This document shows, piece after piece, positions 23,671 to 31,755 of a DNA stretch of 64,000 nucleotides. The translations under genes were made by a program, and so were the position numbers. The stretch lies in the NCBI GenBank assembly GCA_016707005.1, contig JADJIQ010000005.1, positions 1,136,001 through 1,200,000 on the forward strand, given 5' to 3'. Position 1 is the stretch's first letter. Each line of letters opens with the position of its first letter. The notes under the pieces were generated by a model, which was not told the DNA's origin, ran no database searches, and saw only the letters and a list, made by a program, of their open reading frames with translations. This stretch comes from Ignavibacteria bacterium. GTDB taxonomy: Bacteria > Bacteroidota > Ignavibacteria > Kapaibacteriales > Kapaibacteriaceae.

Positions 23671-25151
23671 CGGCCGGTCTCTGCCGCACCGTTCATGTAT
23701 CCCTTGTGTTGCAAGCTGCAGTGCTCGCCGGCAAAGTGCAGGTTGCCTACTGACTCGCACTCTGTGCCATAGAACAGTGTCCACTGTCCAGGCCCATAGG
23801 CAGAATACGATGCCTTCACATATGGGTACGACGGCCAGTGCATGCGCTCAGTTCTGCCTCGCGTTACGTTGGCAAACGACGGCCAGACTGTTGCGAGGTG
23901 TTCCATCATCATCGTTCCAACTTGCTCGATGGACATGCTGCCGATCACTCGACTCATGCTTCCGCCATAATACATCGTTAGGCCAGCCCCCTTCACTTGT
24001 TGGAGGTAGGTGTTGTCCCAAACCAGTTGCAATGGTAGGTCTGTAAGTATTGAACCGGAGTTGCCATCCGCTTGCCAAAACGGCTCTTCGAATCCCATGA
24101 GGATCTTGCCATTGCTTCCATAGCGGAGTTCGTTGATGGCTCGCTTCTTGATCTCCGGGAGATCCACATCCATCTCTACATCGCGCAACATCGTGAACGG
24201 TATGGCCAGCACAACATGATCTGCAAGAACATCATAGTTCGTTGTGTCCTTACGGAAGGTCAACACGAAACGTGTGCCGGAGCGCTCAATGCGTGTAAGC
24301 TTGTGTCCTGTATGGATAGAAGTGCGTAGCGGGTCTGCCAGTCGGTCGGTGATCTGTTGAACGCCGCCCTTAGCAACGAATCGCTCGTCACTCGCACCAA
24401 ATGTGTGGAACGATCCGTCCGCCACATCAGGCGAGACCATCATGATGAAGTTCAGCGCGCTCTGCTCGCCAAGTTCCAATCCGTTCTCGGTCACAAAAGC
24501 AACCTCGAGGAAGGAGCGGAGCCATCCGCCAACACCGATCGATGCGAGATAGGTGTCGAGCGACATTGCATCCAGGGCAGATGCCGGACTGTTCTTCAGA
24601 TCTGTCATGGAAGGGGGCATGCGGCCCTGATCTTCACGAATCCTGTCGAGGTAGGGCGAGATCTCGGTTACGATGTCCTGCATCGTAAAGTGCTGCCCAA
24701 AGAAATAGAAGGTGTCGTCCTCGCCAAGCCGCGTTGTTTCTGTGTCGATAAGTTCAACGCCGAATTGCGATGCTAGTGTGAGCATGTCTCCGTGACCGCT
24801 ATCGATGAACTCACCGCCAAGTTCGGTCCAGGTTCCGTTCACGAGAAGATCATGGGAGGTCATCACCCTGCCCCCTACTCTCTTTGAAGCCTCATACACA
24901 TCAACGTTCACACCCTTGTTGTGGAGGAGCCATGCGGCATGGAGTCCGGCAAGTCCGGCGCCGACCACGGCAACCTTCACTGTGCGATCTACCTTCAGCT
25001 CCGATGGTTTGCCACAACCACTAAGAAACGACGGCAGGGCCAAGGCAGCACCGGCCATGGCAGAAGTGCGGATGAAGTCGCGACGTGACGCATCATGCTG
25101 AGCGGCATTGATCGCGCGACGCAATAGTCGCATTAGGGGTGTGCGGGACAT
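23634..25151 (-). CDS. Flavin monoamine oxidase-type protein with a Tat/lipoprotein signal
   Basis: 505 aa. The N-terminus has a twin-arginine signal (SRRDFIRTSAMAGAALALP) ending in SGC, a possible lipobox, so it is exported folded with its FAD and perhaps lipid-anchored. The FAD motif is VAVVGAGLAGLHAAWLL, followed by EASKRVGGRV, typical of amine oxidases and phytoene-type flavoproteins. The C-terminal FAD contact is FAGEHCSLQHKGYMNGAAETG. Substrate unknown. A TATCTTTG box lies 2 bases before ATG 25151, so the mRNA may start at the codon itself; ATG 25133 is the alternative. It overlaps the convergent FAD gene. Confidence 0.88.
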   Translation of the reverse strand: MSRTPLMRLLRRAINAAQHDASRRDFIRTSAMAGAALALPSFLSGCGKPSELKVDRTVKVAVVGAGLAGLHAAWLLHNKGVNVDVYEASKRVGGRVMTSHDLLVNGTWTELGGEFIDSGHGDMLTLASQFGVELIDTETTRLGEDDTFYFFGQHFTMQDIVTEISPYLDRIREDQGRMPPSMTDLKNSPASALDAMSLDTYLASIGVGGWLRSFLEVAFVTENGLELGEQSALNFIMMVSPDVADGSFHTFGASDERFVAKGGVQQITDRLADPLRTSIHTGHKLTRIERSGTRFVLTFRKDTTNYDVLADHVVLAIPFTMLRDVEMDVDLPEIKKRAINELRYGSNGKILMGFEEPFWQADGNSGSILTDLPLQLVWDNTYLQQVKGAGLTMYYGGSMSRVIGSMSIEQVGTMMMEHLATVWPSFANVTRGRTERMHWPSYPYVKASYSAYGPGQWTLFYGTECESVGNLHFAGEHCSLQHKGYMNGAAETGRYAAEKILAAMA

Positions 25152-25153
25152 GC

Positions 25154-25161
25154 GGCAAAGA
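25154..25161 (-). promoter_or_regulatory. TAnnTTTG box adjoining the amine oxidase start codon
   Basis: TATCTTTG on the minus strand ends 2 bases before the ATG at 25151. With the usual spacing the transcript would begin at the start codon, implying a leaderless mRNA or use of ATG 25133. Confidence 0.5.
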
Positions 25162-25173
25162 TAGGGGGCTAAC

Positions 25174-25189
25174 CCAGACGAGCGTCTGG
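25174..25189 (-). terminator. Hairpin directly after the VWA-OmpA gene stop
   Basis: CCAGACGAGCGTCTGG is a perfect 7-bp stem with a 2-base centre and begins at the base after the TAA stop on the minus strand. No T run follows (GTTAGCCCCC), so it is either a weak terminator or an mRNA 3' stabiliser. Confidence 0.5.
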
Positions 25190-26587
25190 TTACTTGCGAA
25201 GAATGCGGAAGACCGTCCGACGGTTCTTCGCGCGGTTCTCATCGGAGTCATTGGGAACCACGGGCATCATAAAGCCAAAGCCACGCGTACGAAGTCGCGT
25301 TGCATCAACACCTCTGTTCACAAGGGCAGACTTCACAGCTTCAGCACGGGCCTGAGACAAGGTCATGTTGTACTCTTCTGTACCAACATTATCGGTGTGA
25401 CCCTGAACCTCCAATACCACGCGATCATAGCGTTCCAATGCATCTGAGAGTTCGTCCAGGATGTAGAACGATGCTGTATCGATCACGCTCTGATTGAAGG
25501 CAAAGAGAATCGGCTTTGAGAATTCATCTCGTGGATCCATCGGTGTGAGCGGCGTCTTCTCATACACACCACGAGCGATCATGGTGTCGCGTCCAGGCAC
25601 CTGAACGGTCAAGTCAACCGTATGGAGACCTTCGTACCGAGGAGGTGTATAGGTCACGAGGTAGTAGTTGCGAAGACTGCGATAGATATCGAGAAAGATC
25701 GCGAGCAGATCTCTCTTGGTGTATGCTCGGTAGTATTTACCACCGGTATAGAGGGAGAGGTCTTGAAGGGGCTCATCCTGCGCATATCCGAATCCAACGC
25801 AGTAGATGGAGATGTTGTGTTTGGTGGCGTATTCAAAGATGTCGCTCACCTTGGTCGAGGAGAGGTTCTCGTCGCCATCAGCAAAGACCACGCAGACCTT
25901 TGGTTGATCGAGAGGGACATCCTTGAGGGTCTGCAACGTCTTGAGGATGCCGTCGTACGTTGCGGTGAACAGACCTTGTGAATACTTCTTGTACTCGCGG
26001 AACTCTCGCAACATCGATCCTGTGTCGCTGGAGAGCGTGAAGACAACCTTGATCTCTTTGTGGTAGGCTGTTAGAGAGATGTTGTCGCACGGACGTTTCA
26101 ATCCAATGAAGAGTTCGGCTCCGTGATCGATGGACTCCTTAGCCCCCTTCATCGAACCTGAGCAATCGATGGCCAGAGCGATGTTGGTTGGGACGGAATC
26201 TTGCTCTCCGTATTCGCGAACGCGGAAGGTTGGCACATCAACGGACTTCTTCTTCCGACGAACACCAAGGTGTTCTGTGAGGATCGGGAAATAGTCGGGC
26301 GCGCCTTGTTTCTTGTAGGGGGCGGCCATGTGTGTGACCACGTAGCCGTTTGTGTCGAGGACGCGAACGAAGAGTCGAATGGAGTCGGGGTAGGAGTAGT
26401 GCTCGAGCTTCCAAACGTCGGTCTTCAACGCTGCGATGTCTACGGAGTCGATATGGCGTGTAGAAACAAATCGTGTTTCTGACATCCGTTCGCCGCCATC
26501 ACGCAGATCGAACTCGTGCGAGAGTTTGTGGGTGCTCTTGCACGACAACAACGTTAGAACGACGATGGCCAGGACAATTGATCTCAT
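25190..26587 (-). CDS. Lipoprotein with VWA and OmpA domains
   Basis: 465 aa. A lipoprotein signal (MRSIVLAIVVLTLLSC) is followed by a beta domain, then a von Willebrand A domain at about 130-320 with the MIDAS motif DCSGS and a later Thr/Asp pair (ATYDGIL, FADGDENL). The C-terminal OmpA peptidoglycan-binding domain (about 350-465) reads ILFAFNQSVIDTAS, then VEVQGHTDNVGTEEYN and NRRTVFRI. It should tether the outer membrane to peptidoglycan while presenting a metal-dependent protein-binding domain. The start overlaps the methyltransferase stop (ATGA), placing it last in the MCE-methyltransferase-VWA operon. Confidence 0.88.
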   Translation of the reverse strand: MRSIVLAIVVLTLLSCKSTHKLSHEFDLRDGGERMSETRFVSTRHIDSVDIAALKTDVWKLEHYSYPDSIRLFVRVLDTNGYVVTHMAAPYKKQGAPDYFPILTEHLGVRRKKKSVDVPTFRVREYGEQDSVPTNIALAIDCSGSMKGAKESIDHGAELFIGLKRPCDNISLTAYHKEIKVVFTLSSDTGSMLREFREYKKYSQGLFTATYDGILKTLQTLKDVPLDQPKVCVVFADGDENLSSTKVSDIFEYATKHNISIYCVGFGYAQDEPLQDLSLYTGGKYYRAYTKRDLLAIFLDIYRSLRNYYLVTYTPPRYEGLHTVDLTVQVPGRDTMIARGVYEKTPLTPMDPRDEFSKPILFAFNQSVIDTASFYILDELSDALERYDRVVLEVQGHTDNVGTEEYNMTLSQARAEAVKSALVNRGVDATRLRTRGFGFMMPVVPNDSDENRAKNRRTVFRILRK

Positions 26588-27255
26588 GAGATCTTGATGC
26601 CTACGACCATTCCGTCGCCAAGCGGAACGAGGGTGCTAAGAAGCTGCGGATGTGTGCTCATGCGAGTATTGAACGCATCCAGGGCCTGAACATTGTGCGG
26701 CTCAAATGTTGTGGTGGCACTCCGTGCAACCTCACCCCAGGCAAGGGCATTGTCGCCGATGACGAGTCCGCCAAGACGCAGGCGAGGGAGAACAAGGTCT
26801 AGATATGCGCTGTACTTCGGCTTGTCGGCATCGATGAACACTGCATCGAGAACGATGTCCGACTGGGCAAAGAGTTCAGTAATGGTCTCCAGGGCAGCCC
26901 CTTCCAAGACCGTGATCGTGTTGCTGAGCCCGAGTTCAGAAACCTTACGTCGAATGAACTGGGCGTGTGCCGAGAGGAACTCGCACGCATAGAGTCTGCC
27001 GTCGGGTGGGAGGGCAGATGACATAGCAATGGAACTATATCCAGCGAGCGAACCGATCTCGAGAACCGTTCGTGCGTTGATGGAACGCAACATGATCTGC
27101 AGGAAGTTGATCTGCTCCGGAGAGATCGAGATCGCCGGGATGCCTTCTGCTTCTGCTTCGGTGTTAAGCCGACGAAGCTCATCGGTCTCGGAGGAGAATC
27201 GAGCCGTGATGTAGTCGTTGAGTTCGTCGGTCAGGAACGTAGATCGCGTAGCCAT
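26584..27255 (-). CDS. O-methyltransferase, caffeoyl-CoA OMT-like
   Basis: About 223 aa. SAM-binding motif I is VLEIGSLAGYSSIAM, the metal/catalytic Asp lies in AVFIDADKPKYSAYL, and GGLVIGDNALAWGEVA follows. This is the class I, divalent-cation-dependent O-methyltransferase family; bacterial members methylate catechol-like or other hydroxylated small molecules. The substrate is not evident. ATG 27255 is preferred; the frame is open to a TTG at 27261 that overlaps the MCE stop. The stop overlaps the next gene by 4 bases. Confidence 0.88.
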   Translation of the reverse strand: MATRSTFLTDELNDYITARFSSETDELRRLNTEAEAEGIPAISISPEQINFLQIMLRSINARTVLEIGSLAGYSSIAMSSALPPDGRLYACEFLSAHAQFIRRKVSELGLSNTITVLEGAALETITELFAQSDIVLDAVFIDADKPKYSAYLDLVLPRLRLGGLVIGDNALAWGEVARSATTTFEPHNVQALDAFNTRMSTHPQLLSTLVPLGDGMVVGIKIS

Positions 27256-27257
27256 GA

Positions 27258-28205
27258 TCAAGGAACGTGACCGAGTTCAACATTGACGTTGATGCCGTTC
27301 TTGCCGAAGTCGCGCAACAGAACACGGAGATTCGCAAGGGTGGAATCGAGCCGGGCGGCCATCTTCTCGTCGTACAGAAGCATGTTCACCAGACTCTTAT
27401 TGGTGCGGATATCATTCACCACACCGTTAATGCGAGCGATGAGAGTGTCAGCGCCGATGATCGCGCCATCTGCTTTTGCCAGAGTTGTCTCGAGATTCAA
27501 CAGGACCTTGTCGGCACGGTCGATGATCTGAGATACCTTTGGTTCGTTGCGGTCAACACTTTCGCGCAGGGTTGTCGAGATCTCACGCAGGTCGCGAATA
27601 GATGCGGTAAGGGGCGCGCGGTTCTGACTGAACCATGTCCGCACATCCGTCACAAGGAGGGCGCCATCGGAGGAGATCGTTTTGACATTCGTCACAAAGG
27701 AACCATCGCGTAGCAACTCTGTGAGAGACGCGCTGATCGTGTCGAGTCGGCGCACGAGATCCACGGCACTTCCGCTCACCTCACCGAGTGATGTGACGAG
27801 GCCGCCGATATCTGCGGCAACCGTACCTGGCATTTCCGTATTGACGTCAAACGTTCCCGCAGCCTTGCCGGGATTGATCTCGATCTTCTTCCCGCCGGTG
27901 ATCTCAAGGATCGTGACTGTGGCTGTTGCGTCAGTTTTGAGATCTGAAGCATCATCGATGTCGGCGTGGATAAGAACGGAACCGTTGTTGCCGGACACAT
28001 CTGCCACAGAGCCTCGCTTCACACCATTGACAACAATGGGGCTCCCTGTTTCCACCCCGCCGGAGGTGGCGAGTCTGATGCTGATCGTTCGTTTGTTCGG
28101 GCTGAAACTGATGCCCTTGCCGATCATTATGCCGCCGATGAGGACGGCGATCGAGACAAGGCTTACCAATCCAACGCGGATCTCGGTACTACGCGATACG
28201 TTCAA
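27258..28205 (-). CDS. MCE/MlaD-family lipid-transport protein
   Basis: About 315 aa: an N-terminal transmembrane helix (VGLVSLVSIAVLIGGIMIG), one MCE domain at about 35-115 (ISIRLATSGGVETGSPIVVNGV), and a long helical C-terminus with heptad-like repeats. The family forms hexameric periplasmic channels that move phospholipids between membranes with an MlaFE transporter, not found here. I start at TTG 28205, where GGAG lies 8 bases upstream. The longer frame to 28313 would overlap ssb by about 90 bases. It heads a unit with the methyltransferase and VWA-OmpA genes. Confidence 0.82.
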   Translation of the reverse strand: MNVSRSTEIRVGLVSLVSIAVLIGGIMIGKGISFSPNKRTISIRLATSGGVETGSPIVVNGVKRGSVADVSGNNGSVLIHADIDDASDLKTDATATVTILEITGGKKIEINPGKAAGTFDVNTEMPGTVAADIGGLVTSLGEVSGSAVDLVRRLDTISASLTELLRDGSFVTNVKTISSDGALLVTDVRTWFSQNRAPLTASIRDLREISTTLRESVDRNEPKVSQIIDRADKVLLNLETTLAKADGAIIGADTLIARINGVVNDIRTNKSLVNMLLYDEKMAARLDSTLANLRVLLRDFGKNGINVNVELGHVP

Positions 28206-28224
28206 GAGAAATTCTCCGGGATGA

Positions 28225-28614
28225 TCAGAACGGAATGTCGTCCGACCCTTGAGCAGGCGGCGCATCCGAATGTTCCGCCTTCTTAGGATCGAGCAACAAA
28301 AGATTATCGGCAACGATCTCCGTCACGTAGCGTTTGTTCCCATCGCGATCTTCAAACGAACGAGATTGGATCTTGCCTTCAACATAGATGCGTGTGCCAC
28401 GCCGAACCAGCTTCTCAACAACGTCAGCCAAGCCCCGCCATGCGATGATCGTGTGCCAGTCTGTATGTTCCTGGACAGCCCCATCCTTATCCTTCCAAGT
28501 CTCGGATGTAGCGAGACGGAATTGTGCGACCTTCACGCCTGTAGGCGTAAAGTTGACCTCGGGATCCTTCCCGACGTTACCGATCAGCATCACCTTGTTG
28601 AGAGTGCGGGACAT
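28225..28614 (-). CDS. ssb: Single-stranded DNA-binding protein
   Basis: 129 aa. The OB fold is recognisable from MSRTLNKVMLIGNVGKDPEV through TEIVADNLLLLDPK, with KVAQFRLATSE and DWHTIIAWRGLADVV. The C-terminus is short and acidic, ending SDDIPF, the tip that docks replication and repair proteins. GAAGGTGA lies 5-6 bases before ATG 28614. The MCE gene begins 20 bases downstream on the same strand. Confidence 0.95.
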   Translation of the reverse strand: MSRTLNKVMLIGNVGKDPEVNFTPTGVKVAQFRLATSETWKDKDGAVQEHTDWHTIIAWRGLADVVEKLVRRGTRIYVEGKIQSRSFEDRDGNKRYVTEIVADNLLLLDPKKAEHSDAPPAQGSDDIPF

Positions 28615-28742
28615 ACGTCACCTTCGAAAATTGATCCAACGAATGGTTGAGGACCACTCATCGTTGCGACTTCGAATATACCACGCACCGACAAGGCATC
28701 CGTTGTCTATGTGGCTTGAGCCGAGGAAAACGTGACGCATGC

Positions 28743-30833
28743 TCATCTGCGCCGACCGCCACCGCCACCGCCGCGCGGTGCGGATTGTCGCGTAGAAGGC
28801 GAAGAACTTGGTCGTGACGCGCTTGAGTTTGATGAGCGCATTTGACTGCGATCTCTCTGTGTCTGGCTGTTCTGCAGATCCCTTGTTGGAGCATTGTTTG
28901 ACTGTTGCCATCCCGAACCGTTGTGGCTTTCAAAGCCGGAGCCGGACGAAGAAGGGCGGTACACATTCCCTGACCGATCCGTCATCACATTGTTGGATGG
29001 TCGAGTGGACGGCTGCGTGCTTGGTCTGGTTGACGGTTGTGTACTTGGTCTTGTCGAAGCCTGCGGCGGACGTGCAGGCTGCACTCCAGGCCGTGCTCCG
29101 ACCGAACCGCTGCCACTTCCGCGGTACATATTGCTGTTGCGATTTGGATAGCCACCATAATAGGCGCCGTTTCGGTTCACATGCGTGTTGCCATAATATC
29201 CGTACGGCGGGTGGTGGTAATAAGGTGGACGGTACATTGGCGGACCCCAGTAGCCACCATATCCATAGTGGACATGAACGCCGGCAGACCAACCGTGGTA
29301 CGGAGAATACACCATGTGGAATCCGTACGTGGCATGGTATGGGTAGTAGTAAGGACCATACGGGTGATACCAATATCCGGTTCCATAGACCACCGTTGGT
29401 CCCATCACGTAGGATCCTGTGTAGCCTGGTGTATATCCTAGGTAGACAACGGTAGGTGTGCTCTCGTAGACATAGACATACTTCGTGTTGTACACGGGAG
29501 AGGTGGGAGGGATCTCGTCCACCTTATCCGGACGTTTCGTTGAAACAGTCCATGGCCCCTTAGCGGAGGTACTCTCGAACCATACACCGTTATCGCAGGC
29601 AAAATATTTCCCATCGATGAGCAGCACCGACGAACTCGTGTTCACGGCATACTTCATCGTTGTGCCTTCTATGGCCTTGAATTCTGGTTCACCCTTATAC
29701 GTCACAGTACATGTTGCCGAGGCTCTGTCAACAGCCGCGGTTTGCGGGATGCTCGCATCAAGGACTGCTTCACGTGAAGCACTTGTCCCTGCAACGTAGG
29801 CAAGAGCCTCGTCATACGTTGAACCTTCGGGGATCTTCTTGAAGTCCGCCGGAAGCGCATCAGATGCAACAAACTCCCAAGGACCTGCTTTCACATTCTT
29901 GGTGCGGAACCATCTGCCGCTGAGGACCACGTACGTCATCTGCGATGAGATGTCCATGAAGACGCTGGCCTCTGTATTCTTGGCAGCCATCAATTGAGTG
30001 CCCGAGATCGGATCGAAACTCGGCTCTCCTGTGAACATCAAGAGCTCCGATGGCTTGGTGCGAACGATGATCGTTGAGGGCTTCTCTGCCTTCTTCGGCA
30101 TTGTACCCCCGTTTGCTTCCTTGGTTTGATCGTCCACCTGTTTTGCTATCGGAGCAAGGTCCTTCGGGGCCGCTGCTTCAACGGTCCAACGCCCGGCCAC
30201 ATCCGTAGTCGTATACCAATATTGCCCGGTGTACAAGTGTAGCGCCGTTGAGCCCTTGGTTCTGAAGATCGGAAACGGCGTATTCATGATCCGTTCAACG
30301 TCACTCTTCTCGATGGCCTCATACCGCGGATCGCCATCGATGAACACAAGCACCGTTGGTGATGTTGCGTAGATGATCTCCGGCGGATCGTTCTTGAACT
30401 TTGCTGCGTTGTTATTCTGAGCCTTCACGGCATCCATTGCTGTCACGAGTTCGTCAAGGCTGAGAGGGGGCAGATCCTTCATGAGCGCCTCGGCGATCGT
30501 CTTCTTTAGAGTCTCCTGGTCCTTCACCGACTCAGGGAATCGCACATTGGTGATCTGCAGCGTCTTGATATAGACCATTCGCAGGTCACGATCCACGTTC
30601 ACGGTTGACGAGATCCATACGGCTCCAAACACAGCTGCAGTATCGGATGGACGTTTGATCGAGACAGCAGCGCGAGCTTCGAGCTTGGTCCCGTCAAACA
30701 GCTCCAACTCTGGCTGATACATGACGATCGTGCCCTTTTCGTGCTGCATCTCGCGCGGCCATCGATCTGACTTTGTTGTTGCTGCGATGGTAACAACAGC
30801 CAAGATCAGCAGCAGCATAATTGAGCGGAACAT
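28743..30833 (-). CDS. Exported protein with three repeated domains and a Tyr/Pro/His-rich tail
   Basis: About 696 aa. Signal peptide MFRSIMLLLILAVVTIAA. Residues about 160-430 hold three copies of a roughly 80-residue motif: a short hydrophobic strand, then GEP/GDP-x-(F/Y)-x-x-I, then W(Y/F)-x-T, then GPWxV. From about 450 comes a PTVVYLGYTPGY segment, then a region dominated by Tyr, Pro, His and Gly, and an Arg/Ser/Pro-rich tail ending GGGGGGRRR. Similar proteins are sometimes annotated as carbohydrate-binding, from memory and unverified. AGAGG lies 7-8 bases before ATG 30833. A surface or matrix role is a guess. Confidence 0.72.
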   Translation of the reverse strand: MFRSIMLLLILAVVTIAATTKSDRWPREMQHEKGTIVMYQPELELFDGTKLEARAAVSIKRPSDTAAVFGAVWISSTVNVDRDLRMVYIKTLQITNVRFPESVKDQETLKKTIAEALMKDLPPLSLDELVTAMDAVKAQNNNAAKFKNDPPEIIYATSPTVLVFIDGDPRYEAIEKSDVERIMNTPFPIFRTKGSTALHLYTGQYWYTTTDVAGRWTVEAAAPKDLAPIAKQVDDQTKEANGGTMPKKAEKPSTIIVRTKPSELLMFTGEPSFDPISGTQLMAAKNTEASVFMDISSQMTYVVLSGRWFRTKNVKAGPWEFVASDALPADFKKIPEGSTYDEALAYVAGTSASREAVLDASIPQTAAVDRASATCTVTYKGEPEFKAIEGTTMKYAVNTSSSVLLIDGKYFACDNGVWFESTSAKGPWTVSTKRPDKVDEIPPTSPVYNTKYVYVYESTPTVVYLGYTPGYTGSYVMGPTVVYGTGYWYHPYGPYYYPYHATYGFHMVYSPYHGWSAGVHVHYGYGGYWGPPMYRPPYYHHPPYGYYGNTHVNRNGAYYGGYPNRNSNMYRGSGSGSVGARPGVQPARPPQASTRPSTQPSTRPSTQPSTRPSNNVMTDRSGNVYRPSSSGSGFESHNGSGWQQSNNAPTRDLQNSQTQRDRSQMRSSNSSASRPSSSPSTRQSAPRGGGGGGRRR

Positions 30834-30846
30834 GACGGACCTCTGA

Positions 30847-31596
30847 CTAGGAAGGGAAAAACAACATGGGTCGCGATGGAGCAGCATCGCCATCAAAAGG
30901 AGCTACGTTGAACATGACAAGATAACGCCCGTCCTGAATATCGTTGGACACGTAGATGAGCTCTGTGATCGTGCACTCCGTGCGAGGCGCATGAGGCCAC
31001 TGCCAGAATTCGTGATGGGCAACAAGGGCACCACTGTCTTCCTCTCGGTCAACAGATGGCAGATCGATCATGAGATGACGAATGTTGTGCTCTACCACAA
31101 GACGCATTGCATCGATGTGCATGTACGGAGGATTGTGGCCCGACCAAACACGGTCACACTTCGTTGAGTCGTTGGGCATCGTCCTGATGATGAGCGTGCT
31201 GCAGGAGCGATCCGTCCAAGCTGCATCTAGAGCCGCCTTGGTCACGACCATATCGCCCCCTACCAACTCGAGAGGTATCGTCACAACAGTCGCGAGATCG
31301 AGCACGTCCGTCATACACTCGGTGATGAGGAACTTCTTGCCAGCGATGTGCCCCACACATTCCGTGTGTGTGCCATTGCCATGCGGAGCAAGAGTCACTA
31401 CATCGCAGCGAACCGGACCACCCTCTTCGATAGAGCCAACAAAGGACCCCATTCGAAAGGCATTGAACTCCGCCTTCGGCAACCAGAACGCATTGGGAGC
31501 TTCTTCGCCACTGATGTGCAACGAAATGTCGAGAGGAGCGCTCAGATCGCAGCGCACCTCTTTTCCATCTATTTGCATCATCACGTATTTGATCAT
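30847..31596 (-). CDS. Cyclase-family metal hydrolase (kynurenine formamidase-like)
   Basis: About 249 aa. The metal-binding motif of the cyclase/KynB superfamily (HxGTHxDxPxH) appears as HGNGTHTECVGH near residue 75, with Glu-Cys in place of Asp-x-Pro. MIDLPSVDREED and HHEFW follow in the expected order. Members hydrolyse formamides or cyclic esters with Mn/Zn; the substrate here is unknown. ATG 31596 is chosen because GGAGA ends 5 bases upstream; a TTG at 31608 contains that Shine-Dalgarno. The gene begins next to a 7-bp repeat array. Confidence 0.82.
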   Translation of the reverse strand: MIKYVMMQIDGKEVRCDLSAPLDISLHISGEEAPNAFWLPKAEFNAFRMGSFVGSIEEGGPVRCDVVTLAPHGNGTHTECVGHIAGKKFLITECMTDVLDLATVVTIPLELVGGDMVVTKAALDAAWTDRSCSTLIIRTMPNDSTKCDRVWSGHNPPYMHIDAMRLVVEHNIRHLMIDLPSVDREEDSGALVAHHEFWQWPHAPRTECTITELIYVSNDIQDGRYLVMFNVAPFDGDAAPSRPMLFFPS

Positions 31597-31610
31597 CGTC
31601 GTCTCCAAAT

Positions 31611-31755
31611 TCGCTATTCGCTATTCGCTATTCGCTATTCGCTATTCAATTCCCATGACTTCGTCATGGGCTACTCAATTCAATTCTCCGTTCGCTGCTC
31701 TCCGTTCGCTATTCGCTATTCACTATTCGCTATTCGCTATTCGCTGTTCGCTATT
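31611..31755. repeat. 7-bp tandem arrays (tcgctat) around a REP-like hairpin
   Basis: Units of tcgctat repeat five times from 31611, are interrupted by a hairpin and an imperfect stretch (31646-31705), and resume to about 31753 as ttcgctat with variants (tcactat, tcgctgt). The array ends at the TGA stop (31755-31757) of the sigma-54 activator gene and starts 15 bases before the ATG of the hydrolase gene. The period is 7 here, not 8. Confidence 0.75.
31652..31670. repeat. Solitary REP-like hairpin
   Basis: CCCATGACTTCGTCATGGG followed by CTAC. It differs from the hairpins beside the Y1 transposase at one position in each arm (C to T and G to A), and the changes compensate, so the stem is preserved. 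It lies 20 kb from the transposase. Confidence 0.75.
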
